64,000 bases of DNA from Tateyamaria sp. Alg231-49 (GTDB lineage: Bacteria; Pseudomonadota; Alphaproteobacteria; Rhodobacterales; Rhodobacteraceae). The notes beneath the pieces were generated by a model that was not told the DNA's origin, searched no databases, and was given only the letters and a program-made list of their open reading frames with translations. Shown one piece after another: positions 45,665 through 54,711 of the stretch. The stretch covers positions 1 through 64,000 of the forward strand of contig NZ_FRFA01000002.1 in assembly GCF_900143535.1 (NCBI RefSeq), given 5' to 3'. Made by a program: the position numbers and the translations under genes. The stretch's first letter is position 1. Every line of letters starts with the position of its first letter.

Positions 45665-48477
45665 TTGCCGACCTTCCAGACAAGATCGCCGGGGTCATTG
45701 CCCACGGGCGACTCGATTGGCGGCAGACTGGGTTGGGATTCGGATTGCGGATCGGCTTTTTCAATCCGCACCTTCAGGTCGAACCACGCCGCCTGTCCTG
45801 TGATCGGGTCAGAGTTGGCCCACCGCAGCCCGTCCCCTTTGGGCGGCAGCAATTCGTGGATCAGGTGGTTGAGAAGGAAGCCTTTGGTGGCTTCGGGCGC
45901 GTTTTCATCAAGCGCCCACGCGCCTTTTCGTTTGCCGATCGCGTTCCAGGTCCACACCGTGTTTTCATTGAGCGCAGCCATTTCCAACACCGGCACTGTT
46001 ATTTCACCGTGCGGAGAAGTGACCCGCGCCCAATCCCCGTCGACCAGATCATTTTCACGCATAAGCTTGGTCGGCAGATAGAGCGGATTGTGTCCGTGCA
46101 ACTGGCGCAACCACGCATTTTGGCTGCCCCAAGAGTGATACATAGCCATCGGACGCTGGGTCAGCGCGGTGATTGGGTATTCCTCGCTCTTGTTGTCCGG
46201 GGCGGGGTCGTACCACATTGGCAGTGGATCCATCGCGTGTTTGATACGGTCGCGCAGATGATCGGGGGGCTGTCGGTCTCCGTGCCCTTCGGCGGCCAGT
46301 TGGAAGCGGCGCATCGGTTCGACATAGAGCGAGAACAGGTAGGGTTGCGGGCTATCAAACAGGCCCATGCCGACGGCCCAGTCCTGATAGTCGACGTTCC
46401 ATGGCTTATAGTAGTTCGCGCCCTCTGGGATGTGTTCGACAAAGAAGCCGCCATTCTTGATGTAGCTGTCAAGCTGGCCTTCGTTCACACCACCACGCCC
46501 GTTGGTCAGGCCCTTTTCGCCCATGCGCCAACCTGCGAGCGGGCCTATGCCGGGTTTGCGTTCATGGTTGACGATATAGTCGGCGTAATCAGCGTATTTC
46601 TGGCTGCCGTCGTCGTTCGTAAAGGCGGGCAGACCCAGCTTGGCACCCAATTCGCACAGAACAGACTGGAACCCGCGCACGTCACGGTCTGGTTCGATCA
46701 CCGGCCAGCGGATGGCGTCGGCTGCAGCGTCCGCCTCGCAAATGGGGCGATCGAGCAGCGAGATACAATCGTGCCGTTCCAGGTACGTCGTGTCGGGCAG
46801 GATCAGGTCGGCATAGGCAACCATTTCTGAACTATACGCATCCGAATAGATGATGCGTGGGATGACGTATTCGCCATCCTCAGTCTTGTCCGTCAGCATC
46901 TTCATGACGCCGCCGGTGTTCATGGACGAGTTCCACGACATGTTGGCCATGTACATGAACAGCGTGTCGATCTTGTAAGGATCACCCGCGTAGGCGTTCG
47001 AGATCACCATATGCATCAGGCCATGGGACGACATCGGGTTTTCCCAGCTGAATGCCTTATCGATGCGGGCGGGCGTTCCGTCTTCTTTCAGCGCCAGATC
47101 GTCGGGGCCATGGGTGAAACCAAGGTGAGGGCCATCAAGCGGGCTGTCGGGCGTGACTTTGCAGTGCGGCTTTGGGTGTGCGGTGGCCGGTTTGGGGTAG
47201 GGCGGTTTGAAGCGGAAGCCGCCCGGCACTTCGACGCTACCTAGTATGATTTGAAGCACGTGCAGAGCGCGACACGTCTGGAACCCATTGGCGTGGGCCG
47301 AGATTCCGCGCATCGCATGGAAAGAGACCGGACGACCTTGCATGGTTTTGTGCGTTTCACCGCGGAAGTCGGTCCACTCCTGATCGAGTTCAAACGCTTC
47401 GTCAAAGGCGACGCGGGCGATTTCACCTGCAAGCGTGCGGATGCGTTTGGCAGAAATTCCAACCTTTTCGGCCACGGTCTCAGGGGCGTATTCGTCTGTG
47501 AGATAGCGTTCTGCCATGTGCTGCATAACAGTGCGGTGGCTTATGCCAGCATGCCGGTGTGTGGCGGCGAGATCGGGTTTGACCCCTTTTTGATCGAAGG
47601 GCGCCAGTTTGCCTGTGGCGCGGTCGATCACCAGTTCCTTGCCGTCGTCATCGCGCAGCAGCAAACCAAAATCCGAAGACTTTTCATCGCCATTTACCAA
47701 ACAGGGGGCGTTGGTGAATTGCGCCAGATAGTTCAAGTCGATCTTGCCCGCCTTCATCAGGCAATGCACGAGAGACAGGATGAACAGCCCGTCGGTGCCG
47801 GGTGTGATCCCGACCCAATCATCAGCCACAGCGTTGTAGCCGGTGCGGATTGGGTTCACGCCGACAACACGAGCGCCGCGCGCCTTGATCTTGCCAATGC
47901 CCATCTTGATCGGGTTCGAATCATGATCTTCGGCGACACCAAACAGCATGAACAGTTTGGTGTGGTCCCAATCGGGTTGGCCGAATTCCCAGAACGCGCC
48001 GCCCATGGTGTAGATGCCAGCCGCTGCCATGTTGACCGAGCAGAATCCACCGTGCGCGGCGTAGTTCGGGGTGCCAAAGCTTTGAGCCCAAAGGCTGGTA
48101 AAGGACTGGGATTGGTCGCGCCCTGTGAAAAAGGCCAGCTTTTCCGGGTTGTCCTTACGAATGGGCTCCAACCAGTCGGCGGCGATTTGCAATGCCTCGT
48201 CCCAGCTGATCTCTTCAAACGCGCCAGAGCCGCGTGGCCCGACCCGTTTGAGGGGTGCCTTGAGGCGCGAAGGTGCGTTGACCTGCATGATGCCTGCAGA
48301 CCCTTTCGCGCACAACACACCCTTATTCACGGGATGATCGCGGTTGCCCTCGATATAGGCGACTTTGCCAGATTTGAGGTGCACGTTAATGCCACAGCGG
48401 CAGGCGCACATGTAACAGGTGGTTTTGCGCACCTCGTCAGACACTTTTGGCGACAGATCAAGTTTGGGCTGGTTCAT
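45661..48477 (-). CDS. soeA: Sulfite dehydrogenase molybdopterin subunit SoeA
   Basis: A 938-residue DMSO-reductase-family catalytic subunit. Cysteines 21, 24, 28 and 56 (CYMCACRC and VLCAKG) bind a 4Fe-4S cluster; Mo-bis-PGD domains follow. No twin-arginine signal precedes the cluster, so the enzyme is cytoplasmic. This fits SoeABC, which oxidises sulfite to sulfate and feeds quinone, and not periplasmic DMSO reductase. It lies four bases from pta, in the order xsc-pta-soeA-orf-soeB-soeC, where sulfite released by Xsc would be removed. The substrate is inferred from this context. Confidence 0.85.
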   Translation of the reverse strand: MNQPKLDLSPKVSDEVRKTTCYMCACRCGINVHLKSGKVAYIEGNRDHPVNKGVLCAKGSAGIMQVNAPSRLKAPLKRVGPRGSGAFEEISWDEALQIAADWLEPIRKDNPEKLAFFTGRDQSQSFTSLWAQSFGTPNYAAHGGFCSVNMAAAGIYTMGGAFWEFGQPDWDHTKLFMLFGVAEDHDSNPIKMGIGKIKARGARVVGVNPIRTGYNAVADDWVGITPGTDGLFILSLVHCLMKAGKIDLNYLAQFTNAPCLVNGDEKSSDFGLLLRDDDGKELVIDRATGKLAPFDQKGVKPDLAATHRHAGISHRTVMQHMAERYLTDEYAPETVAEKVGISAKRIRTLAGEIARVAFDEAFELDQEWTDFRGETHKTMQGRPVSFHAMRGISAHANGFQTCRALHVLQIILGSVEVPGGFRFKPPYPKPATAHPKPHCKVTPDSPLDGPHLGFTHGPDDLALKEDGTPARIDKAFSWENPMSSHGLMHMVISNAYAGDPYKIDTLFMYMANMSWNSSMNTGGVMKMLTDKTEDGEYVIPRIIYSDAYSSEMVAYADLILPDTTYLERHDCISLLDRPICEADAAADAIRWPVIEPDRDVRGFQSVLCELGAKLGLPAFTNDDGSQKYADYADYIVNHERKPGIGPLAGWRMGEKGLTNGRGGVNEGQLDSYIKNGGFFVEHIPEGANYYKPWNVDYQDWAVGMGLFDSPQPYLFSLYVEPMRRFQLAAEGHGDRQPPDHLRDRIKHAMDPLPMWYDPAPDNKSEEYPITALTQRPMAMYHSWGSQNAWLRQLHGHNPLYLPTKLMRENDLVDGDWARVTSPHGEITVPVLEMAALNENTVWTWNAIGKRKGAWALDENAPEATKGFLLNHLIHELLPPKGDGLRWANSDPITGQAAWFDLKVRIEKADPQSESQPSLPPIESPVGNDPGDLVWKVGK

Positions 48478-49487
48478 GTGCGCTCCTTGAGGGCTGCGGC
48501 TTGCAGTGCTGTGACGGCGATCATGTGTACCACGTCATCCGCCGTACACCCACGTGACAGGTCATTGGCAGGCTTGGCAAGTCCTTGCAGGATCGGGCCG
48601 ATTGCCGCACAGCCGCCAACGCGTTGCGCGATTTTGTAGCCGATGTTGCCTGCGTCGAGGTTGGGAAAAATCATAACGTTGGCGTGGCCCGCGACATCCG
48701 AGCCCTTGGCCTTGCTGGCGCCCACGTCAGGGTCAAAGGCGGCGTCGAATTGGAGTTCGCCGTCTGACGCTATGTCGGGATGTTGCTCACGTAGCAACTT
48801 AGCGGCGTCAGCCACCTTGGTTACGGCTGGGTGACGCGCGCTGCCTTGCGTTGAAAAGGACAACATCGCGACCTTTGGTGTGGCGCCGAGCAGGGCGGCG
48901 AACGATCCGGCGGACTGAGCCGCTATGGCGGCCAGTTCTTCGCTGTTTGGGTCGATGACCAACCCGCTGTCAGAGAAAATCATGGCATCGCACCCAGATG
49001 CGTGCCCCTCCGGCAGAACCATAAGGAAAAAACTGGAAACAAGGGCTGCGTCCTTGGCCTTGCCGATCACTTGCAGTGCGGCACGTACAGTGTCGGACGT
49101 GGTGGCAACGGCCCCGCCGACGGTTCCGTCCGCATGGCCCAAACGCACCAGCATGGCGGCAAAGACCATCGGGTCGCGTGCTTGCTTTTGAGCTGTCTCA
49201 GGCGTGACGCCCTTGTGCTTGCGCAGTTCGAGATACGTATCAGCCACAGCCGTCGTGAGGGGGGATGTCGCCGGATCGGCGATGTGCAACGCCTCGGAAG
49301 GCGCGGCGCCGATGGCGGCGAGTTGTTCCGTGACGGTTGCTGTGTCCCCGACCAGAGTGACTTGCCCAAGGCCTGCATCGACTGCACGGACCGCAGCCGA
49401 AACAATGCGCGGGTCGAACCCCTCGCTTAGGACGATATGCGCGGGCTGGGCCGCCGCGCGACGCTGGAGGGTTTCCAGCACGCTCAT
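48474..49487 (-). CDS. pta: Phosphate acetyltransferase
   Basis: This 337-residue enzyme converts acetyl phosphate from Xsc to acetyl-CoA. The family segments VLSEGFDPRIVSAAVRAV, GAVATTSDTVRAALQVIG and VMIFPNLDAGNIGYKIAQR are present. It is the short form without the N-terminal DRTGG regulatory domain, as usual in taurine clusters of alphaproteobacteria. The start is ATG 49487 (MSVLETLQRRA). It lies 37 bases after xsc and overlaps soeA by four bases. Confidence 0.93.
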   Translation of the reverse strand: MSVLETLQRRAAAQPAHIVLSEGFDPRIVSAAVRAVDAGLGQVTLVGDTATVTEQLAAIGAAPSEALHIADPATSPLTTAVADTYLELRKHKGVTPETAQKQARDPMVFAAMLVRLGHADGTVGGAVATTSDTVRAALQVIGKAKDAALVSSFFLMVLPEGHASGCDAMIFSDSGLVIDPNSEELAAIAAQSAGSFAALLGATPKVAMLSFSTQGSARHPAVTKVADAAKLLREQHPDIASDGELQFDAAFDPDVGASKAKGSDVAGHANVMIFPNLDAGNIGYKIAQRVGGCAAIGPILQGLAKPANDLSRGCTADDVVHMIAVTALQAAALKERT

Positions 49488-49524
49488 GCGGCCCAGCCTG
49501 TTGGTTTTATGATTGCCACGAAGA

Positions 49525-51303
49525 TCAAACGACCTGCGTGCGCATGTCATCTTTGCTGATGCCTGCGACTTGCACTGGTTTCTTCATCGCATCGCGGCGG
49601 AAGGGATCACCAAGTTCCTGGTTGATCATCGCTTCGATCAGGGTGGTGACGCCATTTTCCATCTGGTCCTTGATGGCTGTCGCAAGCGCTTGGGTCAGTT
49701 CATCCTGCGTGCGGCAGACTACACCCTTGAGGCCGCAAGCATTTGCGATACCGGCGTATGACACTTCCTCATCCAGTTCGGTGCCGACAAAGTTGTCGTC
49801 GAACCACAGGGTCGAGTTCCGCTTTTCCGCACCCCACTGGTAGTTGCGGAAGACGATCTGCGTGATGGCAGGCCAGTCGCCGCGTCCGATAGCCGTGAGT
49901 TCGTTGACCGAGATGCCAAAGGCGCCGTCACCGGCAAAGCCGACAACCGGCACATCAGGCTGACCAATTTTTGCGCCGACAATGGACGGCAGGCCGTAGC
50001 CACAAGGGCCAAACAGGCCGGGGGCCAGATACTTGCGGCTCTCGTTGAACGAAGGATAGGCGTTGCCGATGGCGCAGTTGTTACCGATGTCCGACGAAAT
50101 GATCGCCTCGACGGGCAGGGCCGCCTGAATCGCGCGCCATGCCATGCGGGGGGCCATCCAGTCAGGCTTGGCCGCGCGGGCACGCTGGTTCCAATCGGTT
50201 CCGGGATCGTCCTGTTCCTCGGTCATCGAGGTCAGTTCCTGCGCCCATGCGGATTTGGTGGTGGCGATGGTGTTCTTACGCTCGGCGCGGTTTGTGTCGC
50301 CCGCATCGTCGGCCAGTTGGGCGGTGATGCCCTTTGCCACTTTGGCCGCGTCACCCACGATTCCAACGGTGACCTTCTTGGTCAGACCGATGCGGTCTGG
50401 GTTCAGGTCAACCTGAATGATCTTGGCGTCTGTGGGCCAGTAATCCATGCCGTAACCGGGCAAAGTCGAGAACGGGTTGAGGCGGGTGCCAAGGCACAGC
50501 ACGACGTCAGCCTGATTGATCAACTGCATTCCAGCCTTGGAACCGTTGTAGCCCAAGGGGCCTGCAAACAGCGGGTGGTTGCCGGGGAAGGCGTCGTTGT
50601 GCTGGTAACCGACGCAGACAGGTGCATCGAGTTTCTCGGCCAGAATGCGGGAGGCCTCGATGCCACCCTTGGACAAAACAGCACCGGCGCCGTTCAGGAT
50701 GACGGGGAATTTGGCTTCGCTGAGCATCTTGGCAGCGTCTGCAACCGCGGTGTCGCCGCCTTGGGGCAATTCAAAGTCGACGATGACAGGAAGGTCCACG
50801 TCAATGACCTGAGTCCAGAAATCGCGCGGCACGTTGATCTGGGCTGGGGCCGAAGCACGCTTGGCTTGCATGATCACACGGTTCAGAGTTTCCGCGATGC
50901 GAGTGGGGTCGCGCACTTCTTCTTGGTAGGCGACGCAATCTGCGAACAGGTGCATCTGCTCCATCTCTTGGAAACCGCCCTGACCGATGGTCTTGTTCGC
51001 CGCCTGCGGTGTGACCAGCAGCAGAGGCGTGTGGTTCCAGTAGGCTGTTTTTACGGCTGTCACAAAGTTTGTGATGCCGGGGCCGTTTTGCGCAATCATC
51101 ATGCACATCTTGCCGGTGGCGCGGGTAAACCCGTCCGCCATCATGCCGCCGGATGTTTCATGGGCGCAGTCCCAGAATTTGATCCCTGCGTCCGGGAAGA
51201 TGTCGGAAATCGGCATCATCGCCGATCCGATGATCCCGAATGCGTTATCGATCCCATGCATTTGCAGCGTTTTAACAAAGGCTTCTTCGGTGGTCATTTT
51301 CAT
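49525..51303 (-). CDS. xsc: Sulfoacetaldehyde acetyltransferase
   Basis: A 592-residue thiamine-diphosphate enzyme. It converts sulfoacetaldehyde and phosphate to acetyl phosphate and sulfite. The N-terminus TTEEAFVKTLQMHGIDNAFG and the segment KTIGQGGFQEMEQMHLFADC are typical of Xsc. The ThDP/Mg motif GDGAFGISVNELTAIGR with the later Asn (FRNYQWG) is complete. TauR-type repeats lie about 84-116 bases upstream of the start. ATG 51303 and ATG 51297 are both possible starts. Confidence 0.95.
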   Translation of the reverse strand: MKMTTEEAFVKTLQMHGIDNAFGIIGSAMMPISDIFPDAGIKFWDCAHETSGGMMADGFTRATGKMCMMIAQNGPGITNFVTAVKTAYWNHTPLLLVTPQAANKTIGQGGFQEMEQMHLFADCVAYQEEVRDPTRIAETLNRVIMQAKRASAPAQINVPRDFWTQVIDVDLPVIVDFELPQGGDTAVADAAKMLSEAKFPVILNGAGAVLSKGGIEASRILAEKLDAPVCVGYQHNDAFPGNHPLFAGPLGYNGSKAGMQLINQADVVLCLGTRLNPFSTLPGYGMDYWPTDAKIIQVDLNPDRIGLTKKVTVGIVGDAAKVAKGITAQLADDAGDTNRAERKNTIATTKSAWAQELTSMTEEQDDPGTDWNQRARAAKPDWMAPRMAWRAIQAALPVEAIISSDIGNNCAIGNAYPSFNESRKYLAPGLFGPCGYGLPSIVGAKIGQPDVPVVGFAGDGAFGISVNELTAIGRGDWPAITQIVFRNYQWGAEKRNSTLWFDDNFVGTELDEEVSYAGIANACGLKGVVCRTQDELTQALATAIKDQMENGVTTLIEAMINQELGDPFRRDAMKKPVQVAGISKDDMRTQVV

Positions 51304-51386
51304 GGCGGCGCTCTCCCAAATGAAAAGGGGGCGTCGAATCGCCCCGTGTAAGTTGCCACCAAGGTAGTCGGCGACGTGTGGCGGGG

Positions 51387-51419
51387 TTAGGGCCAGTTGA
51401 AATCGCCGTTTAGGTCCAG
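51387..51419 (-). promoter_or_regulatory. TauR-type direct repeat upstream of xsc
   Basis: On the minus strand CTGGACCTAA and CTGGCCCTAA are 23 bp apart, start to start. They match the CTGGACYTAA repeat that I recall for TauR of Rhodobacter capsulatus. They lie between the tauR stop and the xsc start, two helical turns apart on one face. Confidence 0.65.
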
Positions 51420-51420
51420 A

Positions 51421-52878
51421 CTACGCGGCGACCACGTTCGCTATGCGGGCAATCCCTTCGGTGATCCGAGCGGGCGGGATGGAAGAGTACCCGAGCCTGT
51501 AAAAATTGCGCGGCGTGTCCTCTCCGGAAAAGAAGGCGTGGCCGGGTTCGATCAGAACGCTATCTTCCTGTAGGCGCGTGGCCAGTTGGCGAGTATCCGT
51601 GTGCACGGGCGCGCGCATCCAGAAAGAAGAGCCACCAAAGCCACCCACGCCTGCAACCTCAAGCCCGTGCGCATCAATTGCGGCCTGCATCGCGAGGCGA
51701 CGGGCGTGCAATGCCGCGCCCATGCGTCGAATTTGGGCATCATAGTGCCCCATCGACAGGAAATAGGCGGCTGTGCGCTGGATGTGTCCGGGCGGGTGAC
51801 GGAGCACGCTGGCGCGCAGGGCGCGGGCTTCGCGAATGAATGGTTCGGACCCCACAAGAAAACCAAGACGCAATCCCGGAAACAGCGATTTTGAGAAGCT
51901 GCCCACATAGATCACCCGCCCGTCCGCATCCATGGATTTAAGGGCGGGCGAGGGAGGCGCGAGAAAGGACATCTCAAACTCATAGTCGTCCTCGATGATC
52001 AGCGCATCAAGGTCGCGGGCGCGATCCAAAAGGGCCTGCCTGCGCTCCATCGGCATCGTCGTTGTGGTGGGGCATTGGTGGCTGGGTGTTGTAAAAATTG
52101 CATCCGTCTGGGGCGGGATCGCATCGGGCGGCAATCCTTTGTGATCGACACGAACAGGGGCCATATGGCACCGGGATTGTGTCAGAATTTCGCGCAATGC
52201 CGGATAGCACGGATCCTCGAAAGCCGCCGTGCGTCGCTGTGTCAGGAGCACTTGCGCGGTGAGCCATAGCGCGTTCTGCGCACCCATGGTGATCAGGATC
52301 TGGTCCGCGTTTGCTGCAATGCCGCGCCGGGGCAGGCTATTGCGTTGAATGAACTCGATCAGCTGCGGGTCGTCGCGGTCAAAATAGTCTTCAGTCAGCG
52401 CAGAAAAGTCACGCTGCCCCAGCGCTTGCAGCGCGCATTGACGCCAGTTGGCGTGGTCAAAGAGTTGCGGATCAGTTTGTCCGTAGATGAAAGGGTATCG
52501 AAACTGCGCCCAGTTCTTGGGCTTGCTGAGGGTTTGGCCACCAGAGAACCGCTGCCCGATCGCACGGCCCCAATCGACTGATTCCGATCCTTGGGGCTGA
52601 GGCTGATAGACCGGCGGGACAGGCGCGTTGTCGGATACATAATAGCCCGAACGGCCTCGTGCGGTCAGATAATCGGAGGCCACAAGTTCGGTGTAGGCCA
52701 AGGTTACGGTGATCCTGCTGATTCCCAGATGCGTGGCCAGTTTACGAGTCGAGGGCAGCTTTTCCCCACAACCGAAACGGCCAGACAGGATGCCGTGCGC
52801 AATCATTTGCTGCACTTGGCTTTGTAGCGTGCCTTGATGGTTGGCCGACAGAAAGAAGGTTTCGATGGGAAGAGCCAT
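51421..52878 (-). CDS. tauR: MocR/GntR-type regulator of taurine metabolism, TauR
   Basis: The 485-residue regulator has a GntR winged helix at residues about 15-80 (LSGRFGCGEKLPSTRKLATH, LGISRITVTLAYTEL) fused to an aminotransferase-fold domain. The PLP-type lysine is in GSFSKSLFPGLRLGF and the aspartate in IIEDDYEFEMSF. TauR proteins activate tpa and tauABC with taurine or a product as signal, using PLP as cofactor. Its place between xsc and the porin gene and the three repeat pairs support the name. It probably also controls itself. Confidence 0.88.
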   Translation of the reverse strand: MALPIETFFLSANHQGTLQSQVQQMIAHGILSGRFGCGEKLPSTRKLATHLGISRITVTLAYTELVASDYLTARGRSGYYVSDNAPVPPVYQPQPQGSESVDWGRAIGQRFSGGQTLSKPKNWAQFRYPFIYGQTDPQLFDHANWRQCALQALGQRDFSALTEDYFDRDDPQLIEFIQRNSLPRRGIAANADQILITMGAQNALWLTAQVLLTQRRTAAFEDPCYPALREILTQSRCHMAPVRVDHKGLPPDAIPPQTDAIFTTPSHQCPTTTTMPMERRQALLDRARDLDALIIEDDYEFEMSFLAPPSPALKSMDADGRVIYVGSFSKSLFPGLRLGFLVGSEPFIREARALRASVLRHPPGHIQRTAAYFLSMGHYDAQIRRMGAALHARRLAMQAAIDAHGLEVAGVGGFGGSSFWMRAPVHTDTRQLATRLQEDSVLIEPGHAFFSGEDTPRNFYRLGYSSIPPARITEGIARIANVVAA

Positions 52879-52891
52879 ATAGAAGTATAAA

Positions 52892-52923
52892 CTGGCCTTA
52901 CGCGAATTTCAATCTGGTATTAA
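52892..52923 (+). promoter_or_regulatory. TauR-type direct repeat upstream of tauR
   Basis: CTGGCCTTAC and CTGGTATTAA are 22 bp apart, just 14 bases upstream of the tauR ATG and in the opposite orientation to the gene. A role in autoregulation is likely. The match to CTGGACYTAA is weaker than at xsc. Confidence 0.5.
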
Positions 52924-53600
52924 TTTTGTCTGAATATCACGATTGGCGCACTGGTCTGAGTGCGCTGCGGAGATTCATTTCGTGAATTAATGGAGTCCTG
53001 TGTATCAAAAATGGTGGATATGGCAAGTGACCTGTGCCGAAATTAAATGCACAGAGTGCGCGCAATCTGTGAACCGTTCGGTCACATCAGCGCTTTTTAT
53101 CCTTGTCTGCGGTGCAAGTCATCCAGAGGCCAGCACTGACAAGGCAGGACCACATAATGCCTTGCTTATCCCGCGCCAGTCCCAAGATGGATATGACGTT
53201 CAAACTGGAACGCCATCAGGAAGATATGTTGATCCAACGGCTTGACGAAAATCTGACGGATACGTGGACCGGTCTGGATCACCACTAAACACGCGCGACT
53301 CTGCGCGTCGGTACCGCCATGCTGAAATGGTTTTGCAAACTAGGCTCGGGTTACTAGGCGCCGATGGGCCGGGTGTCTAATGCCTTGCTTGCCAGCGCTA
53401 CGATACTGGCCAAACACAGGTAAACCCGTCGGTTTTCGCGCCCGATGAATTGTGGTTCGGGAGGCAACCCAAATCCAATTCGAGCGTCAACGCGAACAGA
53501 CATTTGAGTGAAGACGGTGCTCTAGGTTAACAACAACACACAGAAAGGCCCCCGCCGGAGGTGGCAAGTGTTCGTTAAAATAGCCTGATGAAGGCGTTGC
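52924..53600. other. Long intergenic region between tauR and the porin gene
   Basis: No known gene is seen. A frame from ATG 53157 to 53288 would encode 43 residues (MPCLSRASPKMDMTF and so on) with no good ribosome binding site. A GC-rich imperfect hairpin at about 53543-53563 could terminate the porin transcript on the minus strand, as a T-rich stretch follows it there. Confidence 0.35.
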
Positions 53601-54557
53601 CTAGAATGTAAAGAAGACTGCTGAGTTTTTGTCCGCAAATGTTTTGCCAATGGGTTGATACCCCGACTTGCGCTTTTTGCCGATTTCATACGTCAGACCA
53701 AAGCTGATTCCGTTCCCTGAAAAACCATTGAACGCACCATATTCCACGTACTCGAGCCGAGCGGCGGCGCCGTCGCCAAAGACATACTCGACGCCCGTGG
53801 AAAGTTCAGTCGTGCTGTCCCCAGTTGGGTCGTCAGAGTTAAGGATCCCCCCGATCAGGTTAAACTGCTTGTAGATTTTATAGCGGCCATCAATTGAGAA
53901 AAACTGAACTGTGGATGGACCGGTGTCGGTATTGATCAGCGAAAAGCTGACGTCGCCCTTTTTGAATATGTAGTCTGCGTAGAGTTCCAAAAGTTCGAAA
54001 TCGCTTTGTACGGTGGCTTGCGCTCCAAGCGTCAGGCCGTTGCCAAAATCGTTTGAGATGAAGGCCAGAACGCCCGTTTCATCAACATCTGCCACGCCTG
54101 CATCGCTTGTGTTGCTGTACAAAAGACCAGCACCGGCCACCAGTCCGTTCACTTCGTACTGTCCATAGGCAGAGACAACGTCGACGGATGCATTCACGCC
54201 GAGAAAATCGTTTTCAAAGCTGATGTGGGCGAGTTGCCCGCCAAAACTGAATGCGCCAAAACTGCGTTCTCCGCCTAGGTCAAAATACACATTTTTGTAT
54301 TTGTCATCTGGGTCGCCGCCATTGGCGGTAAAAGCGGAGCGCTGTGTTTCGAGCCCCCCGAAGATGGTCCATTCACCAAGTTCATAGACACCGTGGGCAG
54401 ACGTTTGAACGTCGTTGTCGAAGGACGCGACCGTTCCGTTGCGGTCTACTTCACCGGTGTTGAACCTCACCTTTGCATTGAGCGAGGTAAAGCCATCCGC
54501 TGCGGCACCTGTCGCCGAAATTAGAAGCAAAGATCCCAGGGTCGGTATCAGTCGCAT
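53601..54557 (-). CDS. Outer-membrane beta-barrel porin-like protein
   Basis: A 318-residue exported protein with a signal peptide (about 1-20, cut after TGAAA). Alternating amphipathic strands with aromatic ends run throughout, as in general porins of alphaproteobacteria (VYELGEWTIFGGLE, YGQYEVNGLVAGAGLLYSN, FGLTYEIG), and it ends in VFFTF, a C-terminal phenylalanine for barrel assembly. I chose ATG 54557, with AGGAGG nine bases upstream. It lies between tauR and tpa, so uptake of taurine through the outer membrane is plausible but not shown. Confidence 0.72.
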   Translation of the reverse strand: MRLIPTLGSLLLISATGAAADGFTSLNAKVRFNTGEVDRNGTVASFDNDVQTSAHGVYELGEWTIFGGLETQRSAFTANGGDPDDKYKNVYFDLGGERSFGAFSFGGQLAHISFENDFLGVNASVDVVSAYGQYEVNGLVAGAGLLYSNTSDAGVADVDETGVLAFISNDFGNGLTLGAQATVQSDFELLELYADYIFKKGDVSFSLINTDTGPSTVQFFSIDGRYKIYKQFNLIGGILNSDDPTGDSTTELSTGVEYVFGDGAAARLEYVEYGAFNGFSGNGISFGLTYEIGKKRKSGYQPIGKTFADKNSAVFFTF

Positions 54558-54664
54558 TTTCGTGGGCCTCCTCATTATTAGAATTGGAGACTCCGGTTTT
54601 TCTCAACAGATGCTAGGGCGCGGATGGGGAAAGATGTTCGGAAGTGATAAAACTACATCATAAT

Positions 54665-54703
54665 CCGTCAGAGAACGCAGAGTGTTACTGCGTTCTCTGA
54701 CGG
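54665..54703 (-). terminator. Terminator after tpa
   Basis: A perfect 16-bp stem (CCGTCAGAGAACGCAG and its complement) with loop AGTGTTA lies just beyond the tpa stop. The T-run on the minus strand is poor, but stem strength suggests a real terminator. Confidence 0.7.
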
Positions 54704-54711
54704 CCGCAGTT

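Noticed and set aside
43810-48477. DMSO or thiosulfate reductase operon
   Set aside because: SoeA has no Tat signal and the genes are coupled to xsc-pta, which fits sulfite oxidation better. Not proven by sequence.
47251-48639. 462-codon plus-strand frame opposite soeA
   Set aside because: No motif and no start signal. The soeA frame has its cluster cysteines and family length.
53157-53288. 43-codon plus-strand frame in the tauR-porin gap
   Set aside because: No ribosome binding site, no motif and no operon partner.
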